From: Aphanomyces cochlioides
Lineage: Eukaryota; Oomycota; Saprolegniomycetes; Saprolegniales; Verrucalvaceae
Length of the DNA stretch: 64,000 nucleotides
Direction: 5' to 3'
NCBI GenBank assembly: GCA_019828595.1
Contig: JAHQRK010000001.1
Location: 2,046,001 to 2,110,000, forward strand
The translations under genes and the position numbers were made by a program. Every line of letters starts with the position of its first letter. The stretch's first letter is position 1. The notes beneath the pieces are model-generated. The model saw only the letters and a list, made by a program, of their open reading frames with translations. It had not been told where the DNA came from and searched no databases. Below, in pieces: positions 11,401 through 21,488 of the stretch.

Positions 11401-13113
11401 GAGAAAGCTTTGGAGACTTCACATCTGCAGTTGTCCCACCAAACCCGACTTCAGACAATGATGGCAGGGATAGCTTCGGTGATTTCTCATCAGCTACAGT
11501 CCCACCGACCTCCGCTTCAAACGATGACGGCAGGGAGAGCTTTGGCGATTTTTCATCTGCTGCAGCTCCAGTAAACTCTTCATCGAACGACGATGGCGAT
11601 GAATTTGGCGATTTTTCAAGCGGAGCGAATGACTTCGCTCAAAGAGGATTCTCCGACGCTAAATCAGCACCACAGTTTGATGGTGGGGACGATTTCGGTG
11701 ACTTTGAATCGTCTGCACCTACTCAAGAATCTTTCGGAGATTTTTCATCGGTGGCTCCACCAGTTGCCTCATTCGGGGTACGTTTCTTGCCGTTCCTTCA
11801 GCTCTAACGACAACTTCTAGGTTCCATTTGACGAAACGAAAATTACTTCATTGTTCTCCCAAGCTTTCCCTACCAAGGAGACGATTGCACCAAACGCAGA
11901 GGATGCTGTTGATTCGAGTTCGACGAGGCAGAAGATTCTGAGCTCACTCGATGCGGTACCTTCGACTCCCTTCTCTTTTTTTCTGACCGAGTGATCGCAG
12001 GACACATCCCAGAGATCCACTGTTTGCACGGAGCTTCTGGTTCCTCTCGTTGAGGATATTCATGCAAATTCTGTGAAGGTGGAGTCGACAAAAGCTGAGG
12101 AACAAGACTTTGTCTTTTCACAATGCAAGTTTGCCTTGACGCAGAAATTGCAAGAAGCTGTCGTTCATCATTCCCTCTTTACCGACAAGTCGCCAGCCTA
12201 CACCGAGTACCAGACGACGCTGAATTCGTCAGACATGGCGGCAATTCTAGCAAGTTTGAAGAAATTACAGCTCGAGATATTTGACGACATGTCGACCAAA
12301 GCGACGTTGTCGATTGCAGAACAAGCTGCGCTCTCGGCCCAGGCATCCATCGCAAGTCATGCTCAAAGCAAGGAGCAATCGAAAGTCCCCGGTATCAAGT
12401 TTCAGTTTGCATGGGGCAAAGAAAAGGAAGACGACAAGCCAGCGTCCATCCGTGTACTCACACCGACGGGAGCGTCCATCTCTAAATTAAACCGCAATTC
12501 GTTCAGCAACCTCCATACTACGTCTGGAAGCACAGGAAGTGAAGGCGAACACACGAGCGGCTCCGATGGCGACGGCGAGGCATGGGAGAATACAAGCGCC
12601 AACAGCGACGGCGGCATCGAAGACCGAAATCATCCGCCTCCACCACCACGAACGCGCTCAGGCTCGCTCGCCGGCGCCGTCACCAGCACTGGTTTGATGA
12701 AGAAGTTCACGTCCAAACTGGGTCTCTCAAGTCTGCGGTCAACGCTGTCCATCTCGTCGACCAAGCACAAGGTCCGTCAGTTTCTCGGAAATTTTTCTTA
12801 CATTTCCCGTCCTGAGAAGGTTGTGAGCTTAAATGTGCGGCGAAAAGGAGACGCAGCGACGCGGACGTTTGACGTGCCAATGGATAGCATTAGTGGCGGG
12901 TTTGACGAGCTCAAGTGGAAATGCGCCGTTTTCCTCTATGATGCCGATGAAGTCGCGGCGGTTGCGCCGTCCCAAATCCAAGTTATCGGCAGCAATGGCG
13001 TCGAATTGTCGTCGAAATCCGACAAGTCGGCGCTGCAAAAGCTGCTCAAGGACAAGACTGCCGTGTGGACGATCGACATCGGCGACACACGCGACTCGAC
13101 AGGCGAGACTTAA
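8463..13113 (+). CDS. Large acidic protein with NPF/DPW/DFGDF trafficking motifs
   Basis: Exons 8463-11777, 11821-11955 and 12001-13113 with 43- and 45-nt introns give 1520 residues. Residues 1 to about 790 are acidic, Ser/Thr-rich and probably disordered, with repeated SFLDV-type units (about 130-180). Residues 797-880 carry NPW, DPW and NPF motifs, known ligands of EH domains and AP-2 ears. Residues 884-1100 hold about ten DFGDF/FGDF repeats of the kind that bind AP-1/GGA gamma-ear domains in gamma-synergin and aftiphilin. The C-terminal 370 residues are conserved-looking, with a helical block, a Pro/Ser linker and a compact final domain (about 1425-1515). A role in clathrin-coat trafficking is inferred from motifs alone; no orthologue is claimed. 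Confidence 0.75.
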
Positions 13114-13164
13114 CGTAATATAGGGAGGACGTCAAGGGTGAATTATCTCGGCAAACTAAATTTG

Positions 13165-14226
13165 TCAAGCTTCAAAACTGAAAACTGCATTGTCGATGAA
13201 CGAGCCAGGCGTCGGGAGCATGGAGTACAAGTCGCTCGACTTGAGGCCGTCGGTGGACAAATCCAGCGGCGGAATCGTCCCGTCCAGGCCCTTGCTTCGG
13301 ACTTTTTTGCTCAACATGGGCGTTGCGATGTATTGCTGTTGCTGTGGCGGCTGCTGCTGGTGCTGCTGCTGGTGATGATGATGGGAAGCTGCTTCCCCCT
13401 CGAGAAGTTCCTGGATCGGCAGCGCCATGACTGGAACCTTGTACGCTGTCATGGGCATGATGGAATGGCCAATGACGGAATCGACGTGGTCCATGAGCGA
13501 CATCATTTCCTTTGCCTCGGGCCAGCCAGACCCTCGATGCGCGTGTTGTGGCTTGGCTTTTGCGCTCGCGACGGGCGACGGCGGCAGCGGCATCGATCGA
13601 TTGTGGGTTTGCATGTGCGAGTTGCGGTTCGACGCTTGAGCAAACGTGCGATTGCAGCCTGGAACGAGGCAAGCGAACGGTTTGAGTCCTGTGTGCGTGC
13701 GCAGATGTGTCTTGAGGTTGGCTTTGTATGCAAACTGCTTGCCGCAGCCTTCGAATGTGCACATGAACGACTTTTCGCCCGTGTGGACGAGCATATGCCG
13801 CTTGAGCTTGGCTCGCTCGTAGAATCGCTTGTCGCATCCGTCAAAGGAGCAGAGGAAACGCTTCTCTTGATGCGTGAGGAGATGTTTCCGCAAGACCTAC
13901 GAGGAATCCATGCGGTGAGAAAGGAAGGAGGAATCGGAATCAAGGCGGACCTTGCGATCCGAGACGCCCTTGCCGCAGTTGAGGCAGACAAATGTCTTTG
14001 TCCCGTCGGGGGCTGTCTGGATTGTGTGGGGGCCCCATGTGTGCTGCGTCATGTGGTCTTTGAGACTCTGTGCGTCGTCAAAGTAGTGGTTGCAGCCAGG
14101 CTCTGTGCACGCATGCGTTGTATCCAAGGCCGGCGCTGCGTGGAGTGGCACGTGGTGCAGCCGGAGGTTCGCCCCATAGAATGCAGGCACGCTCGACCAG
14201 CCTCCAATGTCTTGCATATACGCCAT
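13165..14226 (-). CDS. C2H2 zinc-finger protein, five fingers
   Basis: Exons 13951-14226 and 13165-13896, joined across a 54-nt intron whose donor is GTCCGC, give 335 residues. Five consecutive C2H2 fingers span about residues 37-190: CTEPGCNHYF, CLNCGKGVSDRK, CSFDGCDKRF, CTFEGCGKQF and CLVPGCNRTF, each followed by a paired-His helix and mostly joined by TGEK-like linkers. The intron splits finger 2. The tail has a His/Gln-rich run near residues 258-280. A nuclear DNA-binding transcription factor of the TFIIIA/YY1 finger style is inferred; target genes are unknown. Its 3' end is convergent with the adaptor-like gene, about 50 bp away. Confidence 0.85.
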
Positions 14227-14635
14227 GGGGAACTAAAGTAGCGCACTGTTTCCAAGTCAAAGCGGGAAGTGCAGACTATAAATACGCCGCCAAAAATAAC
14301 TAACGCGCTTGAAATAGCAGCGTTGAGAGCTTGGCTCACGTCAAGCAACATGCTGCAGAAGTCAACCAAGCTGAACGCGTGATTGGTTCCGTTCTAAACG
14401 ACAGAAATAGCAAACGACGCGGCGTCTTGCCTGGTCGACAGCTCCAAGCGCATCACTGAGCATCACGAAGAGTGCGCATGCTCGCTTGTCGTCGCTGGTT
14501 TCCCGTCGGTGGCTTGCTGCATCTGCGCGTGAACTGTGCGATGGACATTTGAAATGTGTGAAGTATTTTGTGCAATTTTGTGTACCAGTGTAACTGCTAG
14601 CGGTTTCGTCAAAGTCTTATCGGAAAAACAAGTCC
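14227..14635. other. Shared upstream region of two divergent genes
   Basis: No coding signal is recognisable in this 409-bp gap between the zinc-finger ATG (minus) and the UPF0193 ATG (plus). The TATCCGGATA palindrome is not present here. Confidence 0.5.
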
Positions 14636-15583
14636 ATGAACAACGACGGCGAGAACCAGCCCGAGCTGACGGAGGCATGGCGGTGAGTGCGCTCTGCTGC
14701 TCATGTCGGCATTGACGGACGTGGATGGTCTAGAGCCTTTGGCAGCGACACGGAGGCGGGACGATTGCTCAAGAAGCTCTACTGTGGCAACGCGAAACTC
14801 GTGATCAACTACCCAAGTAGAGCTCAACTGGATTGCAATTTTGGGATTCTCTGATGTGCTCTAGAGGTCAAGACAAAGAAGCAAGCGCCTTCAGGACCAT
14901 TCATTCCAGGCGGTGGAAGTGGCGACGACGCACGAACAGCGCACTTGGCTGCATCAAATACCGCCCGAGCGGTCAAAGTTCCATCTCTCGGCAATCAATC
15001 CACAGTACGACGCTCTTTCGATTGTGCTTGTCATGCTGGTAGCATCAAATCCACGCCATTGACGTGCTGCCCATCCATCGCCGTCCGAAAGAAGTGATCG
15101 ACAAGGAGATGGCACAAATCAAGCACAGCGTCGAAGGATTCCGGCCGTCAGTTGCGAGGTCCGCCCGAGCTCTTGACAAGTCTCCACGTCTTTCTAGCTA
15201 TCCTGGCTCGCAAGCGGAGAAGCAGAAACTTCAGCAGCGATTCACATACACACAAGGATCAATTCTGCCGCGCGAGATGCTTCCTGGCGCTGGTAAACTT
15301 TGACTTCCATGCCCATCATCAGTTGAAATTCCATGCAGATTTGCTCGACAAGGAACTTTCACACTTGGATGCGAAGCGAGAAGGCGGCGGCCGCACGACG
15401 CTCCAAGAGCTCAAGAAACTCAAAGCGCAAGTGCTGCAAGACATCGATGCGCGCAAGCAGTACGTCGCTGAGATGGCCGCGCTCGGCAAGCACGCAGACA
15501 ACGACCAAATGCAGCATGACATCGCCCAGCTCCTGGGCGAGCTCAAGCAAATCAATGCGCTCATTCAAGAGCATGGCAAATAA
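14636..15583 (+). CDS. UPF0193/EVG1 family protein (human C22orf23-like)
   Basis: Six exons (14636-14682, 14734-14816, 14865-15004, 15043-15158, 15198-15292, 15339-15583) with 38-51-nt introns give 241 residues. The C-terminal half matches the family pattern: an AEKQKLQQRF helix, then LQELKKLKAQVLQDIDARKQ followed by YVAEMAALGK and a final Ile/Leu-rich helix. The middle has the HRRPKEVIDKEM segment. The biochemical role of UPF0193 is unknown; its distribution suggests a link with cilia, which fits a zoospore-forming organism. That link is inference. Confidence 0.75.
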
Positions 15584-15707
15584 GTCATGGCAATGTATTC
15601 ATGCAGGATGAATGATGTAAAACCTCTTGGGTGCGCTCTTGATTCCTATCCAAAACTCGCCGCACTTGACTTTGACGGCGACCTAATGCTTCATCTTGAT
15701 GCTGTGA

Positions 15708-17366
15708 CTATGAGTTCGAAGCAACTTCGAGAGGGGTTTCAGTCGTGCCATCACCGCTTTCTTGTCGCCGCATGGGGGTCTCACAACGGCGTGGATCAAT
15801 CAAAATGCTGTTGAAGGCCGTGTCGAAAATACGCTGCGCGCCGCGAAAGTATGGAAACTGAAGCCACATGAGGGCAAGTAATTTCGCATGATAGATGAGA
15901 GGAATCCATGCCAAGATGCCAGAGAGCGCATCGCACCAGTACTCAAAGAGGGCGACGACGGTGAAATAGCAGACCCACCATTCGTGCGTGCGGCGTTCGT
16001 TGGAGAGCAAGGAGCCCATGACGACGTAGGCTGGAAATGCCAGGCCGACCAAATCGCAGCCAACTTTGGTCAAGAAACCCGGCATGACGAGAAAGGTGAG
16101 CCCAAACAACGCTGGGCCTTGGGAACGAAGATCTCGGAGAACATTGGCCGTGTTGGTCGATAGAACACCAACAGAGGCCAGCGTACGTAGTACCATATTG
16201 GACGACTCGGAGTCCGCCGCCGCTTGGACAGTTTGGATTTGCGTCGCGTATGGATCCATGTAGGAGGTGAGCGCGGCGTACAATTTCTGGTCGCCTTTGA
16301 GAGAATGGAGCCAATTGAGGAAAAGGTTCAAGTAGATCGTGGATGGCCGCATTGACGGGAGAATAAATTCAGGAACAAAGGCAAGGAAGAGCCCAGCACA
16401 CGTCAGACTCGTTCGATAAAAGCTCCAGAGGACCCAAAGCTTCAAGACGCGCTCGAAAAATTCGTCCGCGCTGTGATTTGTGTGGCGACGAGTCTTGACC
16501 GCCCGGAAGGAGCGATACATTGGATAAAAAGTCGAAAGCCAAGCAAAGAGGACGTCGTGGGAGAGCACGTCGTAGACGACTTTTGGAGAAAAGGTGACGA
16601 TCAAGTAGCAAGAACCGACGTAGGCCACATGGGGAAGCATCATGGCCGCTGTCTTGGACTTGGTCGCAACTTGTTGACTCACGGCGCGTTGCGCTTGCTT
16701 AAATTTGAGTTTCAATCGCCTCCACGCCAGGACTGCCTTGCGGAAATAGCCAAGTCGCCATGCTAGAAAAGACAGAGCAAGCGAGACGCCAATGCACACT
16801 TGAAGGCGGAAGTCCAACCTACTGAAAGCCTTGAACGCAGCAATCGCCATGACTTGCGTATGGGGCATGAGCGCTTCAATCACCAAAAGCAACACAGCAA
16901 GGAGGGGAATCACAACAAGTCGAAGGAAGTAACACCAGTGCGCGATGGCAGTCCACGTAGCGCAAATCGCATCTTGGAAACTCGTTGCAATCGCGTGCCA
17001 ATCGGTTGGTTGGGCGAGAAACTCGGGCAGTGTGAAGTTGATCAAGTGCGCGTTATCCTCTGGAATGATCGCGATATCAACGAGCCACGGTGTATCTTTG
17101 GTTTTGGGCAATGCGAGCGAGGGCTGGTCTAAGTTTGATACCGCGCACGTCGTCGGTTCCGTCGGAGGAAAGAACGCATGTCGATCGTTGCCGTCGCAGA
17201 CTCTCGAGTCTTCCTCGAGGTGTAGCGGGAGCGACGCGTTCACACCTACAGCACACGATCCAAGGATCTGACTGAGCAGATTGCACGATATCACGACCGC
17301 CAGGGACTTGCGCAGCTTCATATATCGCCGTCGACTTTGAGGATGAGGACTCAACGTTTCCTCCAT
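15708..17366 (-). CDS. Multi-pass membrane protein with C-terminal TB2/DP1/HVA22 (REEP) domain
   Basis: A single-exon frame of 552 residues. If Met16 is the start, the protein begins MKLRKSLAVVISCNLLSQIL, a good signal peptide. A luminal stretch of about 100 residues follows, then several membrane spans (around 140-165, 190-210, 250-270, 320-345). The REEP/HVA22 signature lies at about 435-520, with LAFPAYVVMGSLLSNERRTH, WVCYFTVVALFEYW and KLLALMWLQFPYFRGA. REEP/HVA22 proteins shape tubular ER membranes. The long N-terminal part is not typical of that family and is unassigned. The gene is convergent with the UPF0193 gene. Confidence 0.75.
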   Translation of the reverse strand: MEETLSPHPQSRRRYMKLRKSLAVVISCNLLSQILGSCAVGVNASLPLHLEEDSRVCDGNDRHAFFPPTEPTTCAVSNLDQPSLALPKTKDTPWLVDIAIIPEDNAHLINFTLPEFLAQPTDWHAIATSFQDAICATWTAIAHWCYFLRLVVIPLLAVLLLVIEALMPHTQVMAIAAFKAFSRLDFRLQVCIGVSLALSFLAWRLGYFRKAVLAWRRLKLKFKQAQRAVSQQVATKSKTAAMMLPHVAYVGSCYLIVTFSPKVVYDVLSHDVLFAWLSTFYPMYRSFRAVKTRRHTNHSADEFFERVLKLWVLWSFYRTSLTCAGLFLAFVPEFILPSMRPSTIYLNLFLNWLHSLKGDQKLYAALTSYMDPYATQIQTVQAAADSESSNMVLRTLASVGVLSTNTANVLRDLRSQGPALFGLTFLVMPGFLTKVGCDLVGLAFPAYVVMGSLLSNERRTHEWWVCYFTVVALFEYWCDALSGILAWIPLIYHAKLLALMWLQFPYFRGAQRIFDTAFNSILIDPRRCETPMRRQESGDGTTETPLEVASNS

Positions 17367-17679
17367 CTTCGTCCAGATAATGCGGTATTTTTAAATGTGT
17401 GTATCCGAACATGTACTTTTCTGGATTGCGACCGACAACTTGGCATCTCGGACTTCCAACTCTCTGACACTCCCCACGCATCTCCATGGTCTCTAGCTCG
17501 CTATGAGGCCTTCTCTAGCTCACGATCTACCTAGTCTTGGCCGTCGCATCGCTGTCCTTAGTCGCTCTTTCCTTGGTTTCTCTGTGGATGAAGAAAATAG
17601 TCTGGACAGAGTTACATGCGCTACAGCCACAGAATTGCCTCCCCAGTGGGTTCTAGATGGAGATGGAGGTGCCAAGGAG

Positions 17680-18579
17680 CTAGCCTTGGATGATTTTGTT
17701 GATGAAGTCAAGGAAGAAGTCCCAGAGTCGACTCGCGAGATCCATGTCTTGACCGAGGGCATTCGTCTCGCTCAGTTCAGCGATTGGGACGAAGTACTGG
17801 CCGTGCCAATTGTTCGTCACGATGTCTTCATGTGTGGCGACGTAGAGCTGCGTCTTGGCGCCATCTTCCGCGTTATAGAGGACAAATTTCGCCAGAAATC
17901 GAACGACCCAAGGGAAACCGTCAATCACGCCTGTGAAGACGCTTGCAGGATGGAGAGTATTCACGTAGACGTTCTGAATGCCACGAGCATGCAAGCGACA
18001 GCATAGTTCACGGGTAAACAAGACATTTGCAAGCTTCGACTGGCTGTATGCCGCCCACGCGTAATATCCATGCGGGTTGTTGATCTTGTCCCAGTCAAAG
18101 CCGTCTGCGGAAGCCCATACATGTGCCATGGAGCTCACATTGACAATTCAAGAAGGTGCTGAGGTCTCAAGGATCGGTAGAAGTCGCAATGTGAGCGCCA
18201 TGTGCGCAATGTGATTCGTTCCAAATTGCGATTCGATGCCGTCCATGGTGAGTGCAAACGGCACACCGGCGATTCCTGCATTGTTGACGAGAAGATGGAG
18301 AGGAAGACCGCGCGCCTTGTATGCGTCCGTGAAGGCTTGGACGGCCTTGAGACTTGCGAGATCAAGCTCCATGAACTCGACATTTGCATTCGGCGCTGTT
18401 TCTTGGATCGCTTTGATCACAGGCTCCGTCTTGGCCTTGGATCGACAAGCAAGGATGACATGGCAGTGTTTCTTGGCGAGTTCTCTGGCTGTAACGAGGC
18501 CAATGCCAGAGCTGGCGCCTGTGACGATGGCGACTTTGCCGTCAAGAGATGGGATGTCACTGAAGTCGAAGCGCATCAA
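17680..18579 (-). pseudogene. SDR copy 1, interrupted by a nonsense codon
   Basis: This copy aligns over its full length with the intact SDR at 19280-20179, including TGASSGIG and the YSQSK active-site motif. An in-frame TGA at 18148-18150 splits it after residue 143. The intact copy has CGA at that position, so one C-to-T change explains the break. The rest of the frame downstream (MSSMAHVWASADGFDWDKIN and on) is still open to the normal end, so the lesion looks recent. A re-initiated C-terminal fragment would lack the cofactor-binding half. Confidence 0.85.
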
Positions 18580-18639
18580 GTTTCAAAATGGAGTCGAGAT
18601 CTACTGAGAACACCCAAGAGTTGCCTTGATGACGGCAAA

Positions 18640-19150
18640 TGACTCCTCGAATCATCCGACGTCAGCAGCAACGTTTTCATTGGGAGAATGACCTTTGTTG
18701 ATGCAGGCGACTCAGAGAACAACGTGATCCTCTCCATAGGTGCAACCATGGAAGTCTTTGGGGTGTGAATCGAGCTGCTTCGATGTGCTCTATGTGCTCC
18801 AACTTGGGTTCGAAACCGAGTCATCCGCTGCAGGACGTTGCACCAAAGAAGTGACGAAATATCGAGACTTGTCTGCATTCCGTCACCATCCATCATCTAC
18901 TGGCATATCAGCTGAAATTTGCGACGGACATGCAGCCAAGACCGTGAAGCTGTCCTGTGGTGCGTTAGTCAATCGATGCCGAGAAGATCGACCACCGTGG
19001 GATTCCAACGATGAAAGGACTACCATTGTCAAGACCGAGGCAGCTTTGATACCTTTGTCTGAAGCAACGTGGACAGACTCGTACTCACCCTCGTACTGAA
19101 TGTCGCGGTCTTCTCTCAGATAGAAAGCGACTTCCCACCTCATCTATGAG
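18640..19150 (-). pseudogene. Remnant of a companion gene, unit 1
   Basis: Minus-strand coding-like stretches occur here (for example RWEVAFYLREDRDIQYEGEY at about 19080-19140). They are interrupted by stops and share recognisable nucleotide similarity with 39690-40400. The same companion gene therefore seems to have been duplicated with the SDR gene and then decayed. The family is not recognised. Confidence 0.45.
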
Positions 19151-19279
19151 AAGCCCTTCGTCTGCCCTCATTCGTAAATTGCCGAGACAAAGCCACCTCA
19201 ATGCTACTGGATGAGACTGTCTTTCCTCGAGTTACTGGAGTTTGGATGATCTACAGCCACAGGATTGCATCCCACAGGG

Positions 19280-20179
19280 CTAGTCTTGGATGGTCTTGTT
19301 GATGAAGTCAAGGGAGAAGTCCCAGAGACGACTCGCAAGGTCCATGTCTTGACCAAGGGCATGCGTCTCGCTCAGCTTCGCTATTGGGACGAAGTACTGG
19401 CCGTGCCAATTGTTCGTCACGATGTCTTGGTGCGTGGCGACGTAGAGCTGCGTCTTGGCACCGTCGTCTGCACTGGACAACACAAGTTTTGCGAGAAATC
19501 GAACGATGAAATTGTGTCCTTCAGCTATGCCTGTGTAGACACTTCCAGGATGGAGAGCATTCACGTAGACGTTCTGAATGCCACGAGCATGCAAGCAGCG
19601 GCTCAGCTCGCGGGTAAACAAGACATTTGCAAGCTTCGACCGACCGTATGCCGTCCACTTGGAATATGTATCCGGGTTGTTGATCTTGTCCCAGTCAAAG
19701 CCGTCTGCGGAAGCCCATGCATGTGCCATGGAGCTCACATTGACAATTCGAGACGGCGCTGAGGTCTCCAGGATCGGCAGAAGTCGCAATGTGAGCGCCA
19801 TGTGCGCAATGTGATTCGTTCCAAATTGCGATTCGATGCCGTCTTTGGTTAGTGCAAAGGGCACCATGGCAATACCAGCGTTGTTGACGAGAAGATGGAG
19901 AGGAAGATTGCGCGCCTTGTATGCGTCCGTGAAGGCTTGGACGGACTTGAGACTTGCGAGATCAAGCTCCATGAACTCGACATTTGCATTCGGCGCTGCT
20001 TCTTGGATCGCTTTGATCACAGGCTCCGTCTTGGTCTTGGATCGACAAGCAAGGATGACATGGCAGTGTTTCTTGGCGAGTTCTCTGGCTGTAACGAGGC
20101 CAATGCCAGAGCTGGCGCCTGTGACGATGGCGACTTTGCCGTCAAGAGATGGGATGTCACTGAAGTCGAAGCGCATCAA
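19280..20179 (-). CDS. Short-chain dehydrogenase/reductase, intact copy 2
   Basis: An intronless frame of 299 residues, the normal SDR length. Cofactor-binding TGASSGIG is at residues 20-27, CRSK after beta-2 suggests NADP(H) preference, NNAG is near 96, and the catalytic Ser (VNVSS) and YGRSK (Tyr-x-x-x-Lys, about 175) are all present. The order resembles retinol dehydrogenase/WWOX-like SDRs acting on lipid or retinoid-like carbonyls; the substrate is not deducible. It is the only undamaged member of three tandem copies. Its first about 280 bp are almost identical to those of copies 1 and 3, which suggests recent duplication or gene conversion. Confidence 0.9.
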   Translation of the reverse strand: MMRFDFSDIPSLDGKVAIVTGASSGIGLVTARELAKKHCHVILACRSKTKTEPVIKAIQEAAPNANVEFMELDLASLKSVQAFTDAYKARNLPLHLLVNNAGIAMVPFALTKDGIESQFGTNHIAHMALTLRLLPILETSAPSRIVNVSSMAHAWASADGFDWDKINNPDTYSKWTAYGRSKLANVLFTRELSRCLHARGIQNVYVNALHPGSVYTGIAEGHNFIVRFLAKLVLSSADDGAKTQLYVATHQDIVTNNWHGQYFVPIAKLSETHALGQDMDLASRLWDFSLDFINKTIQD

Positions 20180-20584
20180 GTTTCAAAATGGGGCTCTGCT
20201 GGCAAGTGCTGATTGACGACGTGCAGTGTTCAAGGGTGCAATGATCCATTGTCAACCTTTCCATTGGAACAGCATGGAATAAAGTTGCTCGACTGCAGTA
20301 CGTGCTCCAGTCATGGGTGCGCCCATGACCAGATATCTACCTTTGCCAGAATCGAGCGATATGCTGCCCACCTTCCCGTGCGTATGGTTTCAAATGTTGC
20401 TGCCACGCAGAAGTGTGAGGGCGATTGCCGCGATCTTCTCGACCTCATGAGGTTAAAAGATTCCATCGCGCCGTTATTGCGGATGTCATTCTCACTCGAT
20501 TAGACGACGCCGGCCATGCATTTTGGCTCGAATTCGAGTTACGATGAACAACAGCCACAGAATTGCATCCCGCAGAGCTATGAG
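20180..20584. other. Spacer between SDR copies 2 and 3
   Basis: No intact gene is seen. Short stretches resemble the 18640-18840 spacer, consistent with a duplicated unit of SDR plus flanking DNA. A 96-codon plus-strand frame (20213-20503) has no recognisable features. Confidence 0.45.
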
Positions 20585-21207
20585 CTAGTCTTGGATGATC
20601 TTGATGATGAACTCGAGGGAGAAATCCCACAATCGACTCGCGAGGTCCATGTCTTGACCGAGGGCATTCGTCTCGCTCAGCTTCGCTATTGGGACGAAGT
20701 ATCGACCGTGCCAATTGTTCGTGACGATGTCTTCATGTGTGGCGACGTAGAGCTGCGTCTTGGCACCATCGTCTGCGCTGTAGAACAAAAGTTTTGCCAG
20801 AAATCGAACGACGAAGTTGTATTCTTCAAGCAGGCCAGTGAAGACACCGCCGGGATGGAGAGCATTCACATGGACGTTTTGAATGCCACGAGCGAGTAAG
20901 CGACGGCTCAGCTCGCGGGCGAATAGCACGTTGCCAAGCTTTGATTGACCGTACGCCGTCCAGGCGGAATATCTGTTCGGGTTGTTAATCTTGTCCCAGT
21001 CAAAGCCGTCCGCCTTGGCCCATTTGTGCGACAAGGAGCTCACGGTCACGATCCGCGATGGCGCTGAAGTCTCAAGAATTGGCGAAAGTCGCAGCGTGAG
21101 TGCCATGTGCGCAATGTGGTTCGTTCCAAACTGCGATTCGATGCCGTCCTTGGTTAGTGCGAACGGCACACCGGCGATTCCTGCATTGTTGACGAGAAGA
21201 TGTAGAG
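20585..21207 (-). pseudogene. SDR copy 3, C-terminal part, cut by the Gypsy insertion
   Basis: This encodes the C-terminal two-thirds of the same SDR (from the NNAG region through YGQSK to the end). It stops being SDR-like at 21207, where the Gypsy 5' LTR begins. The missing N-terminal part lies on the far side of the element at 28106-28387. Apart from the insertion, the frame in this part is open. Confidence 0.9.
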
Positions 21208-21459
21208 TGTAACCGTGCCATGTCTGGCAGGTACATGAGATAAAGGCGCGGTCTGTGAACAGACCTGGCGCCCTGCAGTAGCGATTCCCCGCGCTCTGCT
21301 GTGTGATTGGGAGGCCACAGAAGTTGAAGCTCCTAGTGAGGCTGTGCGATAGCCAACGAGAAACAAGACAGGAATGAGACTTAGGTTGCTTTAACTTTAA
21401 TTTACTCTTACATTCAGTCGCAGTTCACACGCGCCTGATATCCTCTGCGCCCGGTTACA
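21208..21459 (+). repeat. Gypsy 5' LTR
   Basis: 252 bp with terminal TGTAAC...GTTACA. It lacks about 11 bp that are present in the 3' LTR near its middle. Confidence 0.95.
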
Positions 21460-21488
21460 CCTGGTAGCACTCTAGTTCGTCCAGGACC

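Noticed and set aside
13138..14241. 367-codon plus-strand open frame
   Set aside because: It lies exactly antisense to the C2H2 gene, whose fingers are unmistakable. The frame has no domain and is explained by codon bias of the opposite strand.
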